Shown one piece after another: positions 42,900 to 53,923 of a stretch of 64,000 bases of DNA. Position numbers and translations under genes: made by a program. The notes beneath the pieces were generated by a model. That model was not told the origin of the DNA and did not search any database. It saw only the letters and a list, made by a program, of their open reading frames with translations. The stretch's first letter is position 1. Every line of letters starts with the position of its first letter. Origin of the DNA: Mycolicibacterium hassiacum DSM 44199 (GTDB lineage Bacteria; Actinomycetota; Actinomycetes; Mycobacteriales; Mycobacteriaceae); assembly GCF_900603025.1 (NCBI RefSeq), contig NZ_LR026975.1:1612001-1676000 (forward strand), in the 5' to 3' direction.

Positions 42900-44348
42900 A
42901 TGACCGAGCTAGCACCGCTGCGGGCGGGAGCGCGGATCCTGATCACCGGCGCCGGGTTGACCGGGCGCTCGGTGAGCGCGGTGCTGGAGCCGACCGGGGC
43001 CCGGCTGACGATCTGTGACGACGACCCGCGGGCGCTGCAGCGGCTGGTGACACCGGCGAAGGTGGTCACCACCGCCGAGGCGATCCGCGGCATCGGTGAG
43101 TTCGACCTGGTGGTGACCAGCCCGGGTTTCCCGCCGACCGCCCCGGTGCTGGCCGCCGGCGCCGAGGCCGGGGTGCCGATCTGGGGCGACATCGAGCTGG
43201 CCTGGCGGCTGGACCGGGCCGGCCGGTTCGGGCCGCCGCGGCGCTGGCTGGTGGTGACCGGGACCAACGGCAAGACCACCACCACCTCGATGCTGCACGC
43301 GATGCTGCAGGCGGCCGGGCGGAGCTCGCTGCTGTGCGGCAACATCGGCAACCCGGTCCTGGACGTGCTGGCCGACTCGGCGCGCGACGGCCCCGAGCTG
43401 CTCGCCGTGGAGCTGTCGAGCTTCCAGCTGTACTGGGCGCCGTCGTTGCGGCCCGACGCCGGGGTGGTGCTCAACGTTGCCGAGGACCATCTGGACTGGC
43501 ACGGTTCGATGGACGCCTACGCCCGCGCCAAGGCCCGGGTGCTCGACGGGCGGGTGGCGGTGGTGGGCCTCGACGACCCGGTGGCGTCGGGCCTGCTGGC
43601 CACCGCGGCCGCCCCGGTCCGGGTCGGATTCCGGCTCGGCGAGCCGGGCCCCGGTGAGCTCGGCGTGCGCGACGGCATGCTGGTCGACAACGCGTTCGGC
43701 GACGCGGTGCCGCTGGCCGCGACCGCCACCATCCCGGTGGCCGGCCCGGTCGGGGTGCTCGACGCGCTCGCCGCGGCCGCTCTCGCCCGCGCCGTCGACG
43801 TGCCCGCCGAGGCGATCGCCGCGGCGCTGGCCGACTTCCAGGTGGGCCCGCACCGGGTGCAGGTCGTGGCCACCGTCGACGGGGTCACCTACGTCGACGA
43901 CTCCAAGGCCACCAACCCGCACGCCGCGCAGGCCTCGATCGCCGGATACCCGCGGGTGGTGTGGATCGCGGGGGGTTTGCTCAAGGGCGCCTCGGTCGAC
44001 GATCTGGTCGTCGCAGTGCGGGATCGGCTGGTCGGAGTGGTGTTGCTGGGGCGGGACCGGGAGGTTGTAGCCAACGCGTTATCGCGACACGCCCCCGATG
44101 TCCCCGTGGTTGAGCTCGTGACGCGCGAGGATTCTGGGGTGCAAGGGACACCTGTGACTCGTGTGGTCAAAGTCGAGGACGAGTCCGGCGAAGCGGTGAT
44201 GGCGGCCGTCGTCGCCGCCGCTCGTGAACTCGCCGCTCCCGGCGACACCGTGCTGCTCGCCCCGGCCGGGGCGTCGTTCGACCAGTTCAGCGGCTACGCG
44301 CACCGCGGTGACGCGTTCGCCGCGGCCGTGCGAACCCTGTCTCGGTAA
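42900..44348 (+). CDS. murD: UDP-N-acetylmuramoylalanine-D-glutamate ligase
   Basis: MurD adds D-glutamate to UDP-MurNAc-L-Ala. The 482-residue protein begins with the nucleotide-sugar domain ([13 protein letters not shown]). The ATP P-loop is [15 protein letters not shown], followed by [19 protein letters not shown] and the C-terminal [15 protein letters not shown]. The ATG follows mraY by two bases and ftsW starts four bases after the stop. Confidence 0.96.
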   Translation: MTELAPLRAGARILITGAGLTGRSVSAVLEPTGARLTICDDDPRALQRLVTPAKVVTTAEAIRGIGEFDLVVTSPGFPPTAPVLAAGAEAGVPIWGDIELAWRLDRAGRFGPPRRWLVVTGTNGKTTTTSMLHAMLQAAGRSSLLCGNIGNPVLDVLADSARDGPELLAVELSSFQLYWAPSLRPDAGVVLNVAEDHLDWHGSMDAYARAKARVLDGRVAVVGLDDPVASGLLATAAAPVRVGFRLGEPGPGELGVRDGMLVDNAFGDAVPLAATATIPVAGPVGVLDALAAAALARAVDVPAEAIAAALADFQVGPHRVQVVATVDGVTYVDDSKATNPHAAQASIAGYPRVVWIAGGLLKGASVDDLVVAVRDRLVGVVLLGRDREVVANALSRHAPDVPVVELVTREDSGVQGTPVTRVVKVEDESGEAVMAAVVAAARELAAPGDTVLLAPAGASFDQFSGYAHRGDAFAAAVRTLSR

Positions 44349-44352
44349 CACG

Positions 44353-45897
44353 ATGAGCGCCATCCTGACCCGCCTGCGACACCGCCGAACGGGTGTCGGC
44401 GAGACGTCGGCCGGGCAACCGGCGGGGGAGGCGGGACCACGGACCCGGTTCGGCGCCTGGCTGAACAAGCCGATGACGTCGTTCCACCTGATCATCGCCG
44501 TGGCCGCCTTGCTGACCCTGATGGGTCTGACGATGGTGCTCTCCGCGTCCGGGGTGTACTCGCACAACCGCGACGGTTCGCCGTGGGCGGTGTTCGGCAA
44601 ACAGGTGTTGTGGACGCTGGTCGGCCTGGCCGGCTGTTATGTCGCCCTGCGGTTGCGCATCCGCACCATCCGCAATTTCGCGTTCGCCGGTTTCGCGATC
44701 ACCATCGTCCTGCTGGTGCTGGTGCTCGTCCCCGGAATCGGCAAGGTGGCCAACGGTTCTCGCGGCTGGTTCGTCATCGGCGGGTTGTCGATGCAGCCAT
44801 CGGAGCTGGCCAAGATCGCGTTCCTGATCTGGGGCGCGCACCTGCTGGCCGCCCGCCGGATGGAGCGCGCATCGCTGCGGGAGATGCTGATCCCGCTGGT
44901 GCCCGCCGCGGTGGTGGCGCTCGCGCTCATCGTCGCCCAGCCCGACCTGGGGCAGACCGTGTCGCTGGGCATCATCCTGCTGGGCCTGCTCTGGTACGCC
45001 GGTCTGCCGCTGCGGGTATTCCTGTCCTCGCTGTTCGCCATCGTCGTCTCCGCGGTGGTGCTGGCGGTGGCCGAGGGCTACCGATCCGAACGGCTGCGGT
45101 CCTGGCTCAACCCCGGAGCGGACCCGCAGGACGCCGGATACCAGGCCCGCCAGGCCCGGTTCGCGCTGGCCAACGGCGGGTTCTTCGGCGACGGGCTGGG
45201 GCAGGGCACCGCGAAGTGGAACTATCTGCCCAACGCCCACAACGACTTCATCTTCGCGATCGTCGGCGAGGAGCTGGGCTTCGTCGGCGCGTCCGGGCTG
45301 TTGTGCCTGTTCGGGTTGTTCGCCTACACCGGGATGCGGATCGCGCGCCGGTCGGTCGACCCGTTCCTGCGGTTGATGACCGCCACCGCGACGCTGTGGG
45401 TGATGGGCCAGGTGTTTATCAACGTCGGCTACGTGGTGGGCCTGCTGCCGGTCACCGGGCTGCAGCTGCCGCTCATCTCTGCTGGCGGAACGGCAACGGC
45501 GACAACGCTTTTCATGGTCGGCCTGCTGGCCAACGCGGCGCGCCACGAACCCGAGGCGGTGGCCGCGCTGCGCGCCGGGCGCGACGACCGGATGAACCGG
45601 CTGCTGCGGTTGCCGCTGCCCGAGCCGTACACGCCGACCCGGATCGAGGCACTGCGCGACCGCATGCGCGATCCGCACAAGCGCGGCCGGAGAACCGGGC
45701 AGGACAAGAAGGTGGACAAGCAGAAGCGAGCGGCCGCGCGGCCGCGGGCCGCCGAACCCAAGCCGCGCCGGCGCCAACCCGTGCGGCGCCAGCCGGCGGC
45801 GGCTGATCGGCCCGCCCGGGCGGCAAGGCATCATGGAGGCGGCCGCGACAGCTCGGGCCGGCGGGCCCGCACATTGGAAGGTCAGCGTTACGGGTGA
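44353..45897 (+). CDS. ftsW: SEDS-family septal peptidoglycan polymerase FtsW
   Basis: FtsW polymerises glycan strands from lipid II together with PbpB. The 514-residue protein has ten transmembrane helices. Conserved SEDS segments include [70 protein letters not shown] and the catalytic-loop region. It carries a long, basic C-terminal tail (about residues 410-514, rich in Arg, Lys and Pro), as in other mycobacteria, probably for contact with FtsZ or PbpB. The stop overlaps the murG GTG. Confidence 0.96.
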   Translation: MSAILTRLRHRRTGVGETSAGQPAGEAGPRTRFGAWLNKPMTSFHLIIAVAALLTLMGLTMVLSASGVYSHNRDGSPWAVFGKQVLWTLVGLAGCYVALRLRIRTIRNFAFAGFAITIVLLVLVLVPGIGKVANGSRGWFVIGGLSMQPSELAKIAFLIWGAHLLAARRMERASLREMLIPLVPAAVVALALIVAQPDLGQTVSLGIILLGLLWYAGLPLRVFLSSLFAIVVSAVVLAVAEGYRSERLRSWLNPGADPQDAGYQARQARFALANGGFFGDGLGQGTAKWNYLPNAHNDFIFAIVGEELGFVGASGLLCLFGLFAYTGMRIARRSVDPFLRLMTATATLWVMGQVFINVGYVVGLLPVTGLQLPLISAGGTATATTLFMVGLLANAARHEPEAVAALRAGRDDRMNRLLRLPLPEPYTPTRIEALRDRMRDPHKRGRRTGQDKKVDKQKRAAARPRAAEPKPRRRQPVRRQPAAADRPARAARHHGGGRDSSGRRARTLEGQRYG

Positions 45898-47006
45898 ACA
45901 ACACGGTGTCGGTGGTGCTGGCGGGTGGTGGCACCGCGGGCCACGTGGAGCCGGCCATGGCGGTGGCCGACGCGCTGCGGGAACTCGACCCCGGGGTGCG
46001 CATCACCGCGCTGGGCACCGAGCGTGGCCTGGAGACCAGGCTGATACCGGCCCGCGGGTATGACCTCGAACTGATCACCCCTGTTCCGCTGCCGCGCAAG
46101 CCGACGATGGACCTGGCCCGGCTGCCGTTCCGGGTGCGGCGCGCGGTGCGTCAGACCCGGGCGGTGCTGGATCGGGTGGGCGCCGACGTGGTGGTGGGCT
46201 TCGGCGGCTACGTCGCGGTGCCCGCCTATCTGGCCGCGTTCGGCCCGCGCCGCAAGCGGGTTCCGGTGGTCGTGCACGAGGCCAACGCCCGTGCCGGATG
46301 GGCCAATCGCCTCGGCGCCCGGATCGCCCGCCGGGTGCTCGCGGCGGTGCCCGATCCCGGTCTGGGCGAGGTCGAGGTGGTCGGTGTTCCGGTGCGTTCG
46401 GCGATCACCGATCTGGATCGTGCCGCGCTGCGGGCGCAGGCGCGGAAGTACTTCGGGTTCGCCGACGACGCCAAGGTGTTGCTGGTGTTCGGTGGCTCGC
46501 AGGGCGCCCAGTCGCTCAATCGAGCCGTCTCGGGTGCGGCGGATGAGCTTGCTGCAGCAGGGATTTCGGTGTTACACGCACACGGGGCCAAGAACACGCT
46601 GCAGCTGTCCCGGTCCGCCGACGCCGATCCGCCCTACGTCGCCGTGCCGTATCTGGACCGGATGGATCTGGCTTATGCGGCGGCCGATCTGGCGATCTGC
46701 CGGTCCGGGGCGATGACGGTCGCGGAGCTGACCGCGGTCGGGCTGCCGGCGGTGTACGTCCCGCTGCCGATCGGCAACGGCGAACAGCGGTTCAACGCGC
46801 TGCCGGTGGTCGAGGCCGGCGGCGGGCTGCTGGTCGACGATGCGGCGTTGACACCGCAGTTCGTCGCGGAGACGGTGGTGGGGCTGTTCGGCGACCCGGA
46901 CCGGTTGGCCGCGATGACCGAGGCGGCCCGGGTGGCCGGACACCGGGACGCCGCTCGCCGGGTCGCCGAGGTCGCCCTGGAGTTGGCCCGGGAGGGTCGG
47001 CGATGA
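45894..47006 (+). CDS. murG: UDP-GlcNAc:lipid I N-acetylglucosaminyltransferase
   Basis: MurG (GT28) converts lipid I into lipid II on the inner membrane face. The 370-residue protein has the N-terminal lipid-binding Gly loop [35 protein letters not shown] and the C-domain motifs [15 protein letters not shown] and [26 protein letters not shown]. The GTG start overlaps the ftsW stop (GTGA). The ATGA overlap with murC follows. Confidence 0.96.
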   Translation: MNNTVSVVLAGGGTAGHVEPAMAVADALRELDPGVRITALGTERGLETRLIPARGYDLELITPVPLPRKPTMDLARLPFRVRRAVRQTRAVLDRVGADVVVGFGGYVAVPAYLAAFGPRRKRVPVVVHEANARAGWANRLGARIARRVLAAVPDPGLGEVEVVGVPVRSAITDLDRAALRAQARKYFGFADDAKVLLVFGGSQGAQSLNRAVSGAADELAAAGISVLHAHGAKNTLQLSRSADADPPYVAVPYLDRMDLAYAAADLAICRSGAMTVAELTAVGLPAVYVPLPIGNGEQRFNALPVVEAGGGLLVDDAALTPQFVAETVVGLFGDPDRLAAMTEAARVAGHRDAARRVAEVALELAREGRR

Positions 47007-48466
47007 CCGCCCGTCCGCTGCCGCCGGAGTTGCAGCGCGTGCACATGGTGGGCATCGGGGGAGCGGGCATGTCCGGCATCGCGCGCATCCTGCTCGACCG
47101 CGGGGGCATGGTGTCGGGGTCCGACGCCAAACAGTCGCGGGCGGTGCTGGCGCTGCGGGCGCGCGGCGCGGTGGTGCGTGTCGGGCACGACCCGTCGTCG
47201 CTGGACATGCTGCCGGGCGGGCCGACCGCGGTGGTGACCACGCACGCCGCGATCCCCAAGACCAACCCGGAACTGGTCGAGGCGCGCCGGCGCGGGATCC
47301 CGGTGCTGCTGCGCCCGGTGGTGCTGGCCCGGTTGATGGCCGATCACACGACGCTCATGGTGACCGGCACGCACGGCAAGACCAGCACGACCTCGATGCT
47401 CATCGTCGCGCTGCAGCACGCCGGTTACGATCCGTCCTTCGCGGTCGGCGGCGACCTGGGGGAGGCCGGCACCAACGCCCACCACGGCAGCGGCGACTGC
47501 TTCGTCGCCGAGGCCGACGAGAGCGACGGGTCGCTACTGGAGTACACCCCGGACGTCGCGGTGGTCACCAACATCGAAGCCGATCATCTCGACTTCTTCG
47601 GCACCCCCGAGGCCTACGGCAAGGTCTTCGACGACTTCGTCGAGCGCATCAAACCCGGTGGCGCACTTGTGGTCTGCACCGACGATCCGGGCGCGGCCGG
47701 GCTGGCCGAGCGCACCGAGGCGCTGGGCATCCGGGTGCTGCGCTACGGCAGCGACCCCGCCGCCGGGCTGCACGCCACCCTGCTGGGCTGGGAACAGCAG
47801 GACACCGGCGCGGTCGCGCACATCCAGCTGGCCGGCGAGCCCACACCGCGGGTGATGCGGCTTTCGGTGCCCGGACGGCACATGGCGCTCAACGCGCTCG
47901 GGGCGCTGTTGGCCGCGATGCAGGTGGGCGCGCCGGTGGAGACGGTGCTCGACGGGCTGGCCGGGTTCGAGGGCGTGCGGCGCCGTTTCGATCTGGTCGG
48001 CACCGCCTACGGGGTGCGGGTGTTCGACGACTACGCCCACCACCCGACCGAGGTGCGCGCCACCCTGGCCGCGTTGCGCACCGTCGTCGAACAGTCCGGC
48101 CGAGGCCGGGCGATCGTGGTGTTCCAGCCACATCTGTATTCGCGCACAAAGACTTTCGCCCGCGAGTTCGCTCAGGCACTGGACACCGCCGACGTGGTGT
48201 TCGTGCTCGACGTGTATGCCGCGCGGGAGCAGCCGATGGCCGGGGTCAGCGGCGCCATCATCGCCGAGCATGTTTCGGTGCCGGTGACATATCTGCCGGA
48301 CTTCTCCGAGGTCCCCGATCGGGTGGCCGCGGTCGCCGAACCGGGTGACGTGATCATCACCATGGGGGCCGGCGATGTGACGATGCTCGGCCCCGAGATC
48401 CTCACCGCGCTGCAGGCCAAGGCCAACCGCGGGGTGCCGGGTGGATCGGGAGCGGAGCCACGGTGA
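47003..48466 (+). CDS. murC: UDP-N-acetylmuramate-L-alanine ligase
   Basis: MurC adds L-alanine to UDP-MurNAc, the first amino acid of the stem peptide. The 487-residue ligase begins [22 protein letters not shown] (Rossmann Gly motif). The ATP site is [12 protein letters not shown], with [18 protein letters not shown] and [10 protein letters not shown] downstream. It overlaps murG and ftsQ by 4 bp each. Confidence 0.96.
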   Translation: MTARPLPPELQRVHMVGIGGAGMSGIARILLDRGGMVSGSDAKQSRAVLALRARGAVVRVGHDPSSLDMLPGGPTAVVTTHAAIPKTNPELVEARRRGIPVLLRPVVLARLMADHTTLMVTGTHGKTSTTSMLIVALQHAGYDPSFAVGGDLGEAGTNAHHGSGDCFVAEADESDGSLLEYTPDVAVVTNIEADHLDFFGTPEAYGKVFDDFVERIKPGGALVVCTDDPGAAGLAERTEALGIRVLRYGSDPAAGLHATLLGWEQQDTGAVAHIQLAGEPTPRVMRLSVPGRHMALNALGALLAAMQVGAPVETVLDGLAGFEGVRRRFDLVGTAYGVRVFDDYAHHPTEVRATLAALRTVVEQSGRGRAIVVFQPHLYSRTKTFAREFAQALDTADVVFVLDVYAAREQPMAGVSGAIIAEHVSVPVTYLPDFSEVPDRVAAVAEPGDVIITMGAGDVTMLGPEILTALQAKANRGVPGGSGAEPR

Positions 48467-49425
48467 CCGGGCCTGCCGGACCGGAGCCCGAAACTCCCGC
48501 CGCAGCAGGGGAGTTCGCAGGGTTCTCGTTGGACGGCCCCCAATCCGGGCAGGCTGGGCCCCAGCAGCCCGGGTCGGGGTCAAAGGACCCGCCGGCCGAG
48601 GCGGCCTCGTTCGAAGGGCCGCGCCGGCGGGCGCGGCGCGAGCGCGAACAGCGGCGGGCCGCGCAGGCGCGGGCGGCGGCGATCGAAGCGGCTCGCCGCG
48701 AGGCCAAACGGCGGGCGCTGGGCGGAGCCGAACCCGAGCCGGCCAAGTCCACGACGCGGGCGGTGCGGGGGCTCAAGACGCTGATGTGGTCGGCGCTGGC
48801 CAGTGTGGTGATCGCCGCGCTGGGGCTGCTGCTGTACTTCACGCCGATCATGTCGGTACGCACCTTCGAGGTCACCGGGCTGGCCGCGGTGTCCTACGAG
48901 GAGGTGATCAGCACCGCCGGGGTGGTTCCGGGAACGCCGCTGCTGCAGGTGGATACCGAGGTGGTGGCCGAGCGGGTGGCCAACATCCGGCGGATCGCCA
49001 GCGTCCGGGTCCAGCGGCAGTACCCGTCGTCGCTGCGGATCAGCGTGGTGGAGCGGGTGCCGGTGGTGGTCAAGGACTTTCCGGACGGGCCACACCTGTT
49101 CGACCGGGACGGGGTGGATTTCGCCATCGGCCCGCCGCCGGTGGGCGTGCCGTATCTCGACACCGACAACCCGGGGCCCGACGACCCGCCGACGAAGGCG
49201 GCGCTGCAGGTGATGACGTCCCTGCCGCCGGAGGTCGCCGCGCAGGTGGCCCGGGTGGGCGCGCCGTCGGTGGCGTCGATCACCTTGCAACTGGTCGACG
49301 GGCGCCAGGTGGTGTGGGGGACCACCGACCGCACCGAGGAGAAGGCGGTCAAACTCGCCGCGCTGCTGACCCAGCCCGGGCGCACCTACGACGTGTCCAG
49401 CCCGGATCTGCCCACCGTCAAATAG
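48463..49425 (+). CDS. ftsQ: Cell division protein FtsQ
   Basis: FtsQ is the bitopic scaffold that links early and late divisome proteins. The 320-residue protein has a 100-residue cytoplasmic N-terminus (Pro/Gly-rich, then Arg/Ala-rich [18 protein letters not shown]). One transmembrane helix lies at about 104-129. A POTRA domain ([25 protein letters not shown]) and a beta domain ([27 protein letters not shown]) follow. GTG 48463 overlaps the murC stop. It ends 234 bp before ftsZ. Confidence 0.94.
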   Translation: MTGPAGPEPETPAAAGEFAGFSLDGPQSGQAGPQQPGSGSKDPPAEAASFEGPRRRARREREQRRAAQARAAAIEAARREAKRRALGGAEPEPAKSTTRAVRGLKTLMWSALASVVIAALGLLLYFTPIMSVRTFEVTGLAAVSYEEVISTAGVVPGTPLLQVDTEVVAERVANIRRIASVRVQRQYPSSLRISVVERVPVVVKDFPDGPHLFDRDGVDFAIGPPPVGVPYLDTDNPGPDDPPTKAALQVMTSLPPEVAAQVARVGAPSVASITLQLVDGRQVVWGTTDRTEEKAVKLAALLTQPGRTYDVSSPDLPTVK

Positions 49426-49568
49426 GCCGGCGCGGCCGGATTCGGGCCCGGATAGCGGTTCGACGGGTGTGGCGTAACGAAAATCCGAAAAATTCCTGGC
49501 TCGCGTGTCGGCGCGCCTGCATGGCAAGGCCGACACCTGGCCCTACCGTTCTGAGTGCGCGAAACAAC

Positions 49569-49606
49569 TTGACATAACTATAACCCTCTGGTTGAGGTTT
49601 AGGGTT
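49569..49606 (+). promoter_or_regulatory. ftsZ upstream region: TTGACA box and nested inverted repeat
   Basis: TTGACA (49569-49574) is a perfect -35 consensus, but the sequence 17 nt later (TTGAGG) is a poor -10. AACCCT (49583-49588) and AGGGTT (49601-49606) form an inverted repeat, and CCTC/GAGG pairs inside it. Because ftsZ is separated from ftsQ by 234 bp, an own promoter is expected here. Confidence 0.45.
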
Positions 49607-49659
49607 TGATCAAGTGGTCTCGCGCGCGGACAGGCAACCAGGGAGGAAAGGCGATCGCG

Positions 49660-50829
49660 ATGACCCCCCCGCATAACTACCTCGCCGTCATCAAGGTCGT
49701 CGGCATCGGCGGCGGCGGTGTCAACGCCGTCAACCGGATGATCGAGCAGGGCCTCAAGGGCGTGGAGTTCATCGCCATCAACACCGACGCCCAGGCGCTG
49801 TTGATGAGCGACGCCGACGTGAAGCTCGACGTGGGCCGCGACTCCACCCGTGGTCTGGGCGCAGGTGCCGACCCGGAGGTCGGACGCAAGGCTGCCGAGG
49901 ATGCCAAGGACGACATCGAGGAGCTGCTGCGCGGTGCCGACATGGTTTTCGTCACCGCGGGCGAGGGCGGCGGCACCGGCACCGGCGGCGCCCCCGTCGT
50001 CGCGTCGATCGCCCGCAAGCTCGGCGCGCTGACCGTCGGCGTGGTCACCCGGCCGTTCTCGTTCGAGGGCAAACGCCGCAGCCAGCAGGCCGAGGCGGGT
50101 ATTCAGGCGCTGCGCGAGAGCTGCGACACCTTGATCGTGATCCCCAATGACCGGCTGTTGCAGATGGGCGACGCCGCGGTGTCGCTGATGGACGCGTTCC
50201 GCGCCGCCGACGAGGTGCTGCTCAACGGCGTGCAGGGCATCACCGACCTGATCACCACACCCGGCCTGATCAATGTCGACTTCGCCGACGTCAAGGGCAT
50301 CATGAGCGGTGCCGGCACCGCGCTGATGGGCATCGGCTCGGCACGCGGCGACGGCCGGGCGCTCAAAGCCGCCGAGATCGCGATCAACTCGCCGCTGCTG
50401 GAGGCCTCGATGGAAGGCGCCCAGGGCGTGCTGATGTCCATCGCCGGCGGCAGCGACCTCGGTCTGTTCGAGATCAACGAGGCGGCGTCGCTGGTGCAGG
50501 AGGCCGCTCACCCGGACGCCAACATCATCTTCGGCACGGTGATCGACGACTCGCTGGGCGACGAGGTGCGCGTCACGGTGATCGCGGCCGGGTTCGACGC
50601 CAACGGCCCCAGCCGCAAACCCATCGTCAGCGGCGCGACCACGGCCGCGTCGGCCGGCGGACAGACCATCGAGCCCGGCCGGGCCGGCCGGCTGAGCACG
50701 TCGCTGTTCGAACCGGCCGATCCGGCCAGCGTCCCGCGGCCCACCAACGGCGCGACGGTGAGCCTCGGCGGCGACGACGGGCCCATCGCCGACGACGACG
50801 TCGACGTCCCGCCGTTCATGCGCCGCTGA
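49660..50829 (+). CDS. ftsZ: Cell division GTPase FtsZ
   Basis: FtsZ polymerises into the Z-ring. The 389-residue tubulin homologue starts with [19 protein letters not shown]. The GTP signature GGGTGTGG is at residues 103-110. The T7 loop [15 protein letters not shown] and the C-terminal conserved peptide [10 protein letters not shown], for SepF/FtsW contact, are present. ATG 49660 is preceded by GGAGGAAAGG; an in-frame GTG/TTG-type start about 18 codons upstream is not family-like. Confidence 0.97.
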   Translation: MTPPHNYLAVIKVVGIGGGGVNAVNRMIEQGLKGVEFIAINTDAQALLMSDADVKLDVGRDSTRGLGAGADPEVGRKAAEDAKDDIEELLRGADMVFVTAGEGGGTGTGGAPVVASIARKLGALTVGVVTRPFSFEGKRRSQQAEAGIQALRESCDTLIVIPNDRLLQMGDAAVSLMDAFRAADEVLLNGVQGITDLITTPGLINVDFADVKGIMSGAGTALMGIGSARGDGRALKAAEIAINSPLLEASMEGAQGVLMSIAGGSDLGLFEINEAASLVQEAAHPDANIIFGTVIDDSLGDEVRVTVIAAGFDANGPSRKPIVSGATTAASAGGQTIEPGRAGRLSTSLFEPADPASVPRPTNGATVSLGGDDGPIADDDVDVPPFMRR

Positions 50830-50924
50830 CCGCAGCGCCGTGTCCCGCTTTGATCTCGGCGCCGCGGCCGGTGTCCCGGCTTCCGCCGGGGTCGGGGGCG
50901 TTCGTCCGCACCGACCGACGCGGC

Positions 50925-50930
50925 GATACT
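50925..50930 (+). promoter_or_regulatory. Probable -10 box of pgeF (leaderless)
   Basis: GATACT, then 7 nt (CGGCATC), then the GTG at 50938. No Shine-Dalgarno precedes the start. Confidence 0.5.
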
Positions 50931-50937
50931 CGGCATC

Positions 50938-51654
50938 GTGACCGTACGAATCAGGCGGGTGACCACCACCCGGGCCGGCGGAGTCTCCGCGCCGCCCTTC
51001 GACACGTTCAACCTCGGCGACCACGTCGGCGACGATCCGGCTGCGGTGGCGGCCAACCGGGCGCGTCTGGCCGCCACGATCGGCCTGCCCAACGAGGCGA
51101 TCATCTGGATGAATCAGGTCCACGGTGATCGTGTCGTGGTGGTGGACGAGAATTCCCGGTCGCCGGTCGATAATGCCGACGGTTTGGTGACCACTCGACC
51201 GCGTTTGGCGCTGGCCGTGGTGACCGCTGATTGTGTGCCGGTTCTGCTCGCCGACGCGCGGGCGAAAGTGGTGGCCGCGGTGCACGCCGGACGGGTCGGC
51301 GCACAAAAGGGAGTGGTGGTGCGCGCAGTCGAGGCGATGCAGTCGGTGGGGGCACGCGTCGAGGACATCTCGGCGCTTCTCGGGCCGGCGGTCAGCGGCC
51401 GCAACTACGAGGTGCCCGCCGCCATGGCCGACGAGGTGGAGGCCGCGCTGCCGGGCAGTCGGACCACGACCGTAAAGAACACCCCCGGACTCGATCTGCG
51501 CGCCGGAATCGCCAGACAGCTAAAGGAATTGGGCGTCACCGCGATCGACATCGATCCGCGGTGCACCTTCGACGACCCGACCTTGTTCAGCCACCGCCGG
51601 GGAGCGCCGACCGGCCGGCTGGCGTCGCTGGTGTGGATGGAGCCGCTGGCGTGA
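50938..51654 (+). CDS. pgeF: Peptidoglycan editing factor / YfiH multicopper-oxidase-like protein
   Basis: A 238-residue DUF152/YfiH protein. In E. coli PgeF hydrolyses wrongly made UDP-MurNAc-L-Ser, and YfiH homologues also act as laccase or purine nucleoside hydrolases. Metal/active-site motifs are NQVHGDRVVVVDE, ADGLVTTRPRLALAVVTADCVPVLL (His and Cys ligands) and VHAGRVGAQKGVV. Its place between ftsZ and yggS is conserved in actinobacteria and fits a role in cell-wall quality control. It overlaps yggS at TGATG. Confidence 0.88.
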   Translation: MTVRIRRVTTTRAGGVSAPPFDTFNLGDHVGDDPAAVAANRARLAATIGLPNEAIIWMNQVHGDRVVVVDENSRSPVDNADGLVTTRPRLALAVVTADCVPVLLADARAKVVAAVHAGRVGAQKGVVVRAVEAMQSVGARVEDISALLGPAVSGRNYEVPAAMADEVEAALPGSRTTTVKNTPGLDLRAGIARQLKELGVTAIDIDPRCTFDDPTLFSHRRGAPTGRLASLVWMEPLA

Positions 51655-52469
51655 TGACAGGCAACGAGACCGATCGACCGACCGCGGACCGGGAACGCGA
51701 GTTGGCCGGGGCGCTGGCCGCCCTGCGCGCCCGCATCGACGCGGCGGCGGCCGCCGCGGGCCGAGATCCCGCAGAAATACAATTGCTCCCGGTCACCAAA
51801 TTCTTTCCGGCTACCGATGTATTGATTCTGTACCGATTGGGCTGCCGTGCATTCGGCGAATCACGCGAACAGGAAGCGTCGCGAAAAATAGCCGAAGTAC
51901 ACAATTCGGTCGATTCCGCACAAATTCGTTGGCACATGGTCGGCCGAATTCAGCGGAATAAGGCGCGCGCGATCACGCGGTGGGCGTATGCCGCGCATTC
52001 CGTCGACAACATGCGGTTGGTCACCGCGCTGGACCGGGCGGCGACCGAAGCGCTCGCCGACGGCACGCGCGCCGAGCCGCTGCGGGTGTTCATCCAGGTG
52101 AGCCTCGACGGCGATGAGAACCGCGGCGGCGCCGACATCGCCCGTCCGGAGCTGATCGACGAACTGTGCCGCGCGGCCGACGCCGCCGAGGGGCTGGAGT
52201 TCGTCGGGCTGATGGCCGTCCCGCCGCTGGGTGCGGACCCCGACGCGGCGTTCGCCCGGCTCGCCGCCGAGCAAACCCGGGTGCAGCAGCTGGTGGGCCG
52301 GCCACTGCAGCTGTCGGCGGGGATGTCCGGTGATCTGGAGGCCGCTGTGCGACACGGCTCGACGTGTGTGCGTGTCGGTACCGCGCTTCTGGGGCAACGT
52401 CCTTTACCGTCACCAGAAGTAGTCACTCCAGTCACATCTTCATCACAGACAACAGAGCCACAGTCATGA
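51654..52469 (+). CDS. Pyridoxal-phosphate homeostasis protein (YggS/PLPBP)
   Basis: A 271-residue PLP-binding TIM-barrel protein without known catalytic activity that keeps free PLP and amino-acid pools balanced. The PLP lysine is in [12 protein letters not shown]. Also seen are [31 protein letters not shown] and [33 protein letters not shown] 51654 shares one base with the pgeF stop; a GTG at 51651 is equally possible. The stretch 51770-51960 is noticeably more AT-rich than its surroundings. Confidence 0.92.
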   Translation: MTGNETDRPTADRERELAGALAALRARIDAAAAAAGRDPAEIQLLPVTKFFPATDVLILYRLGCRAFGESREQEASRKIAEVHNSVDSAQIRWHMVGRIQRNKARAITRWAYAAHSVDNMRLVTALDRAATEALADGTRAEPLRVFIQVSLDGDENRGGADIARPELIDELCRAADAAEGLEFVGLMAVPPLGADPDAAFARLAAEQTRVQQLVGRPLQLSAGMSGDLEAAVRHGSTCVRVGTALLGQRPLPSPEVVTPVTSSSQTTEPQS

Positions 52470-52482
52470 GAAGGGTCGCGCG

Positions 52483-53166
52483 ATGAGCACACTGCACAAG
52501 GTCAAGGCCTACTTCGGTATGGCGCCGTTGGATGACTATGAGGATGAGTACTACGAGGATGAGGACCGTCCTGCCCGTGGCTACTCGCGCCGCCCACGTG
52601 AGGACCGTTTCGAAGAGGCCGACTACCCGGAGCGCCCCGGTCGCCGCTACGACCGCGATCGCGACTACGGCGGGCGCGATTACGACCGAGACTACGGCAA
52701 GCGTGACTATGACGAGCGTGACTACGACGAGCCGTACCGTGGCGGCTATCGCGAGGACGACCGCTTCGAACCGCGGCCGCGTCCGCGCGAGTTCACCCCG
52801 CCGTCGCGGCTGAGCGCGCTGCGCGGCTCCACCCGCGGTGCGCTGGCGATGGATCCGCGGCGGATGGCCGAGTTGTTCGACGCGAGCAGCCCGTTGTCGA
52901 AGATCACCACGCTGCGCCCGAAGGACTACAGCGAGGCCCGCACCATCGGTGAACGCTTCCGCGACGGCACCCCGGTGATCATGGACCTGGTCAGCATGGA
53001 CAACGCCGACGCCAAGCGGCTGGTGGACTTCGCCGCCGGGCTGGCATTCGCATTGCGCGGCTCCTTCGACAAGGTGGCCACCAAGGTGTTCCTGCTGTCG
53101 CCGGCGGACGTCGACGTCACCGCCGAGGAGCGTCGGCGCATCGCCGAGGCCGGCTTCTACAACTGA
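52483..53166 (+). CDS. sepF: Cell division protein SepF
   Basis: SepF tethers FtsZ to the membrane in actinobacteria. The 227-residue protein opens with the amphipathic membrane helix [16 protein letters not shown] long, charged, tyrosine-rich linker (Asp/Glu/Tyr/Arg, about residues 18-105) contains several RDYD- and RDYG-type repeats. The C-terminal SepF domain (about 125-220) includes [36 protein letters not shown]. Starts 13 bp after yggS. Confidence 0.95.
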   Translation: MSTLHKVKAYFGMAPLDDYEDEYYEDEDRPARGYSRRPREDRFEEADYPERPGRRYDRDRDYGGRDYDRDYGKRDYDERDYDEPYRGGYREDDRFEPRPRPREFTPPSRLSALRGSTRGALAMDPRRMAELFDASSPLSKITTLRPKDYSEARTIGERFRDGTPVIMDLVSMDNADAKRLVDFAAGLAFALRGSFDKVATKVFLLSPADVDVTAEERRRIAEAGFYN

Positions 53167-53188
53167 ACCCGCACCACTGGAGCGGCTG

Positions 53189-53213
53189 GGCCGCCGGGAT
53201 CGTCCCGGCGGCC
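53189..53213 (+). terminator. Hairpin terminator downstream of sepF
   Basis: GGCCGCCGGGA (53189-53199) and TCCCGGCGGCC (53203-53213) form a perfect 11-bp stem with a TCG loop, 23 bp after the sepF stop. There is no T-run, as is common for mycobacterial terminators. Confidence 0.7.
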
Positions 53214-53373
53214 TCGGTTCCGTCGGTCCGACCCGGCGCGCCGGTGACGGCGCCGCCGCCGCGGCTGTGTCGTGGCCGCCGTCCGTCGTCGGACGCAGGA
53301 GCCGAACGCAGGTGTCGCCGCCCCCTGCTCGGCACCCTGGGGCGGCGACACCGCTTGCCGGTAGGCTGACGGC

Positions 53374-53413
53374 GCCACCTACTTCCGGTGGTGGCCACCT
53401 ACTTCCGGTGGTG
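53374..53413. repeat. Perfect 20-bp tandem duplication upstream of yggT
   Basis: GCCACCTACTTCCGGTGGTG occurs at 53374-53393 and again at 53394-53413 without mismatch. Each unit contains the inverted repeat CCACC-TACTTCC-GGTGG. It lies 50 bp upstream of the proposed yggT start. Confidence 0.95.
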
Positions 53414-53462
53414 GCGGGTGGTGGCAGGCGTCGCGCCTGCGGTGTCACAAGTGAGGTTGCAG

Positions 53463-53819
53463 TTGCAGCTGTTCTTACAGATCGTCCGCTTGGTCCTGTA
53501 CGCGTTCTGGCTGTTGCTGATCGCGCGGGTGGTGGTCGAGTTCATCCGATCGTTCGCGCGGGACTGGCACCCCAAGGGCCTGATGGTGGTGCTGCTGGAG
53601 CTGATCTTCACCCTTACCGATCCGCCGGTGAAGCTGTTCCGCCGGCTGATTCCCCAGCTCACCATCGGTGCCGTCCGGTTCGACCTGTCGATCATGGTGC
53701 TGCTGCTGTTGACCTTCATCCTGATCGGTGTGGTCGAGAACCTCGCCTTGGCGAGTGCCGGACCCGCCCCGCTCAACGGCGGGCTGGTTCAGCCGACCCG
53801 CCCGGCGCCCGTCGGGTGA
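53463..53819 (+). CDS. YggT-family membrane protein (Rv2146c type)
   Basis: A small membrane protein of about 118 residues with two transmembrane hairpins. Typical YggT/CcsA-associated sequence is LLLIARVVVEFIRSFARDWHP, then LTDPPVKLFRRLIPQLTIGAVRFDLSIMVLLLLTFIL. TTG 53463 is chosen because GAGG lies 6 nt upstream and the first residues (LQLFLQIV) line up with the M. tuberculosis start as I recall it. GTG 53451 and positions up to 53388 are alternatives. The C-terminus is longer than in M. tuberculosis (LNGGLVQPTRPAPVG). Confidence 0.85.
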   Translation: MQLFLQIVRLVLYAFWLLLIARVVVEFIRSFARDWHPKGLMVVLLELIFTLTDPPVKLFRRLIPQLTIGAVRFDLSIMVLLLLTFILIGVVENLALASAGPAPLNGGLVQPTRPAPVG

Positions 53820-53923
53820 GTCAAATCGCAATGTCGCGCAATGGCTTCGGGGTGATGTCGAATCCGCAATCCGGATTCGCCGACTGGCGAATCAACAACG
53901 AGACAACCTTGAAGCGTCTTTGA
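53816..53923 (+). CDS. Possible 35-residue small protein coupled to yggT
   Basis: GTG 53816 overlaps the yggT stop as GTGA, and the frame runs 35 codons to TGA at 53923 (begins MSQIAMSRNGFGVM). The composition is far less G+C-rich than the neighbouring genes, and the frame contains two overlapping hairpins. It could be a genuine small gene or only leader sequence of wag31. Confidence 0.25.
   Translation: MSQIAMSRNGFGVMSNPQSGFADWRINNETTLKRL
53860..53893 (+). promoter_or_regulatory. Two mutually exclusive stem-loops upstream of wag31
   Basis: Stem 1: GAATCCG (53860-53866) with CGGATTC (53872-53878). Stem 2: GATTCGCC (53874-53881) with GGCGAATC (53886-53893). They share 53874-53878, so only one can form at a time. 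The region is about 160 bp before the wag31 ATG. Confidence 0.5.

Noticed and set aside
50876..50891. Terminator after ftsZ (CCCGGC-TTCC-GCCGGG)
   Set aside because: Only a 6-bp stem without T-run; such stems arise often by chance at this G+C content.
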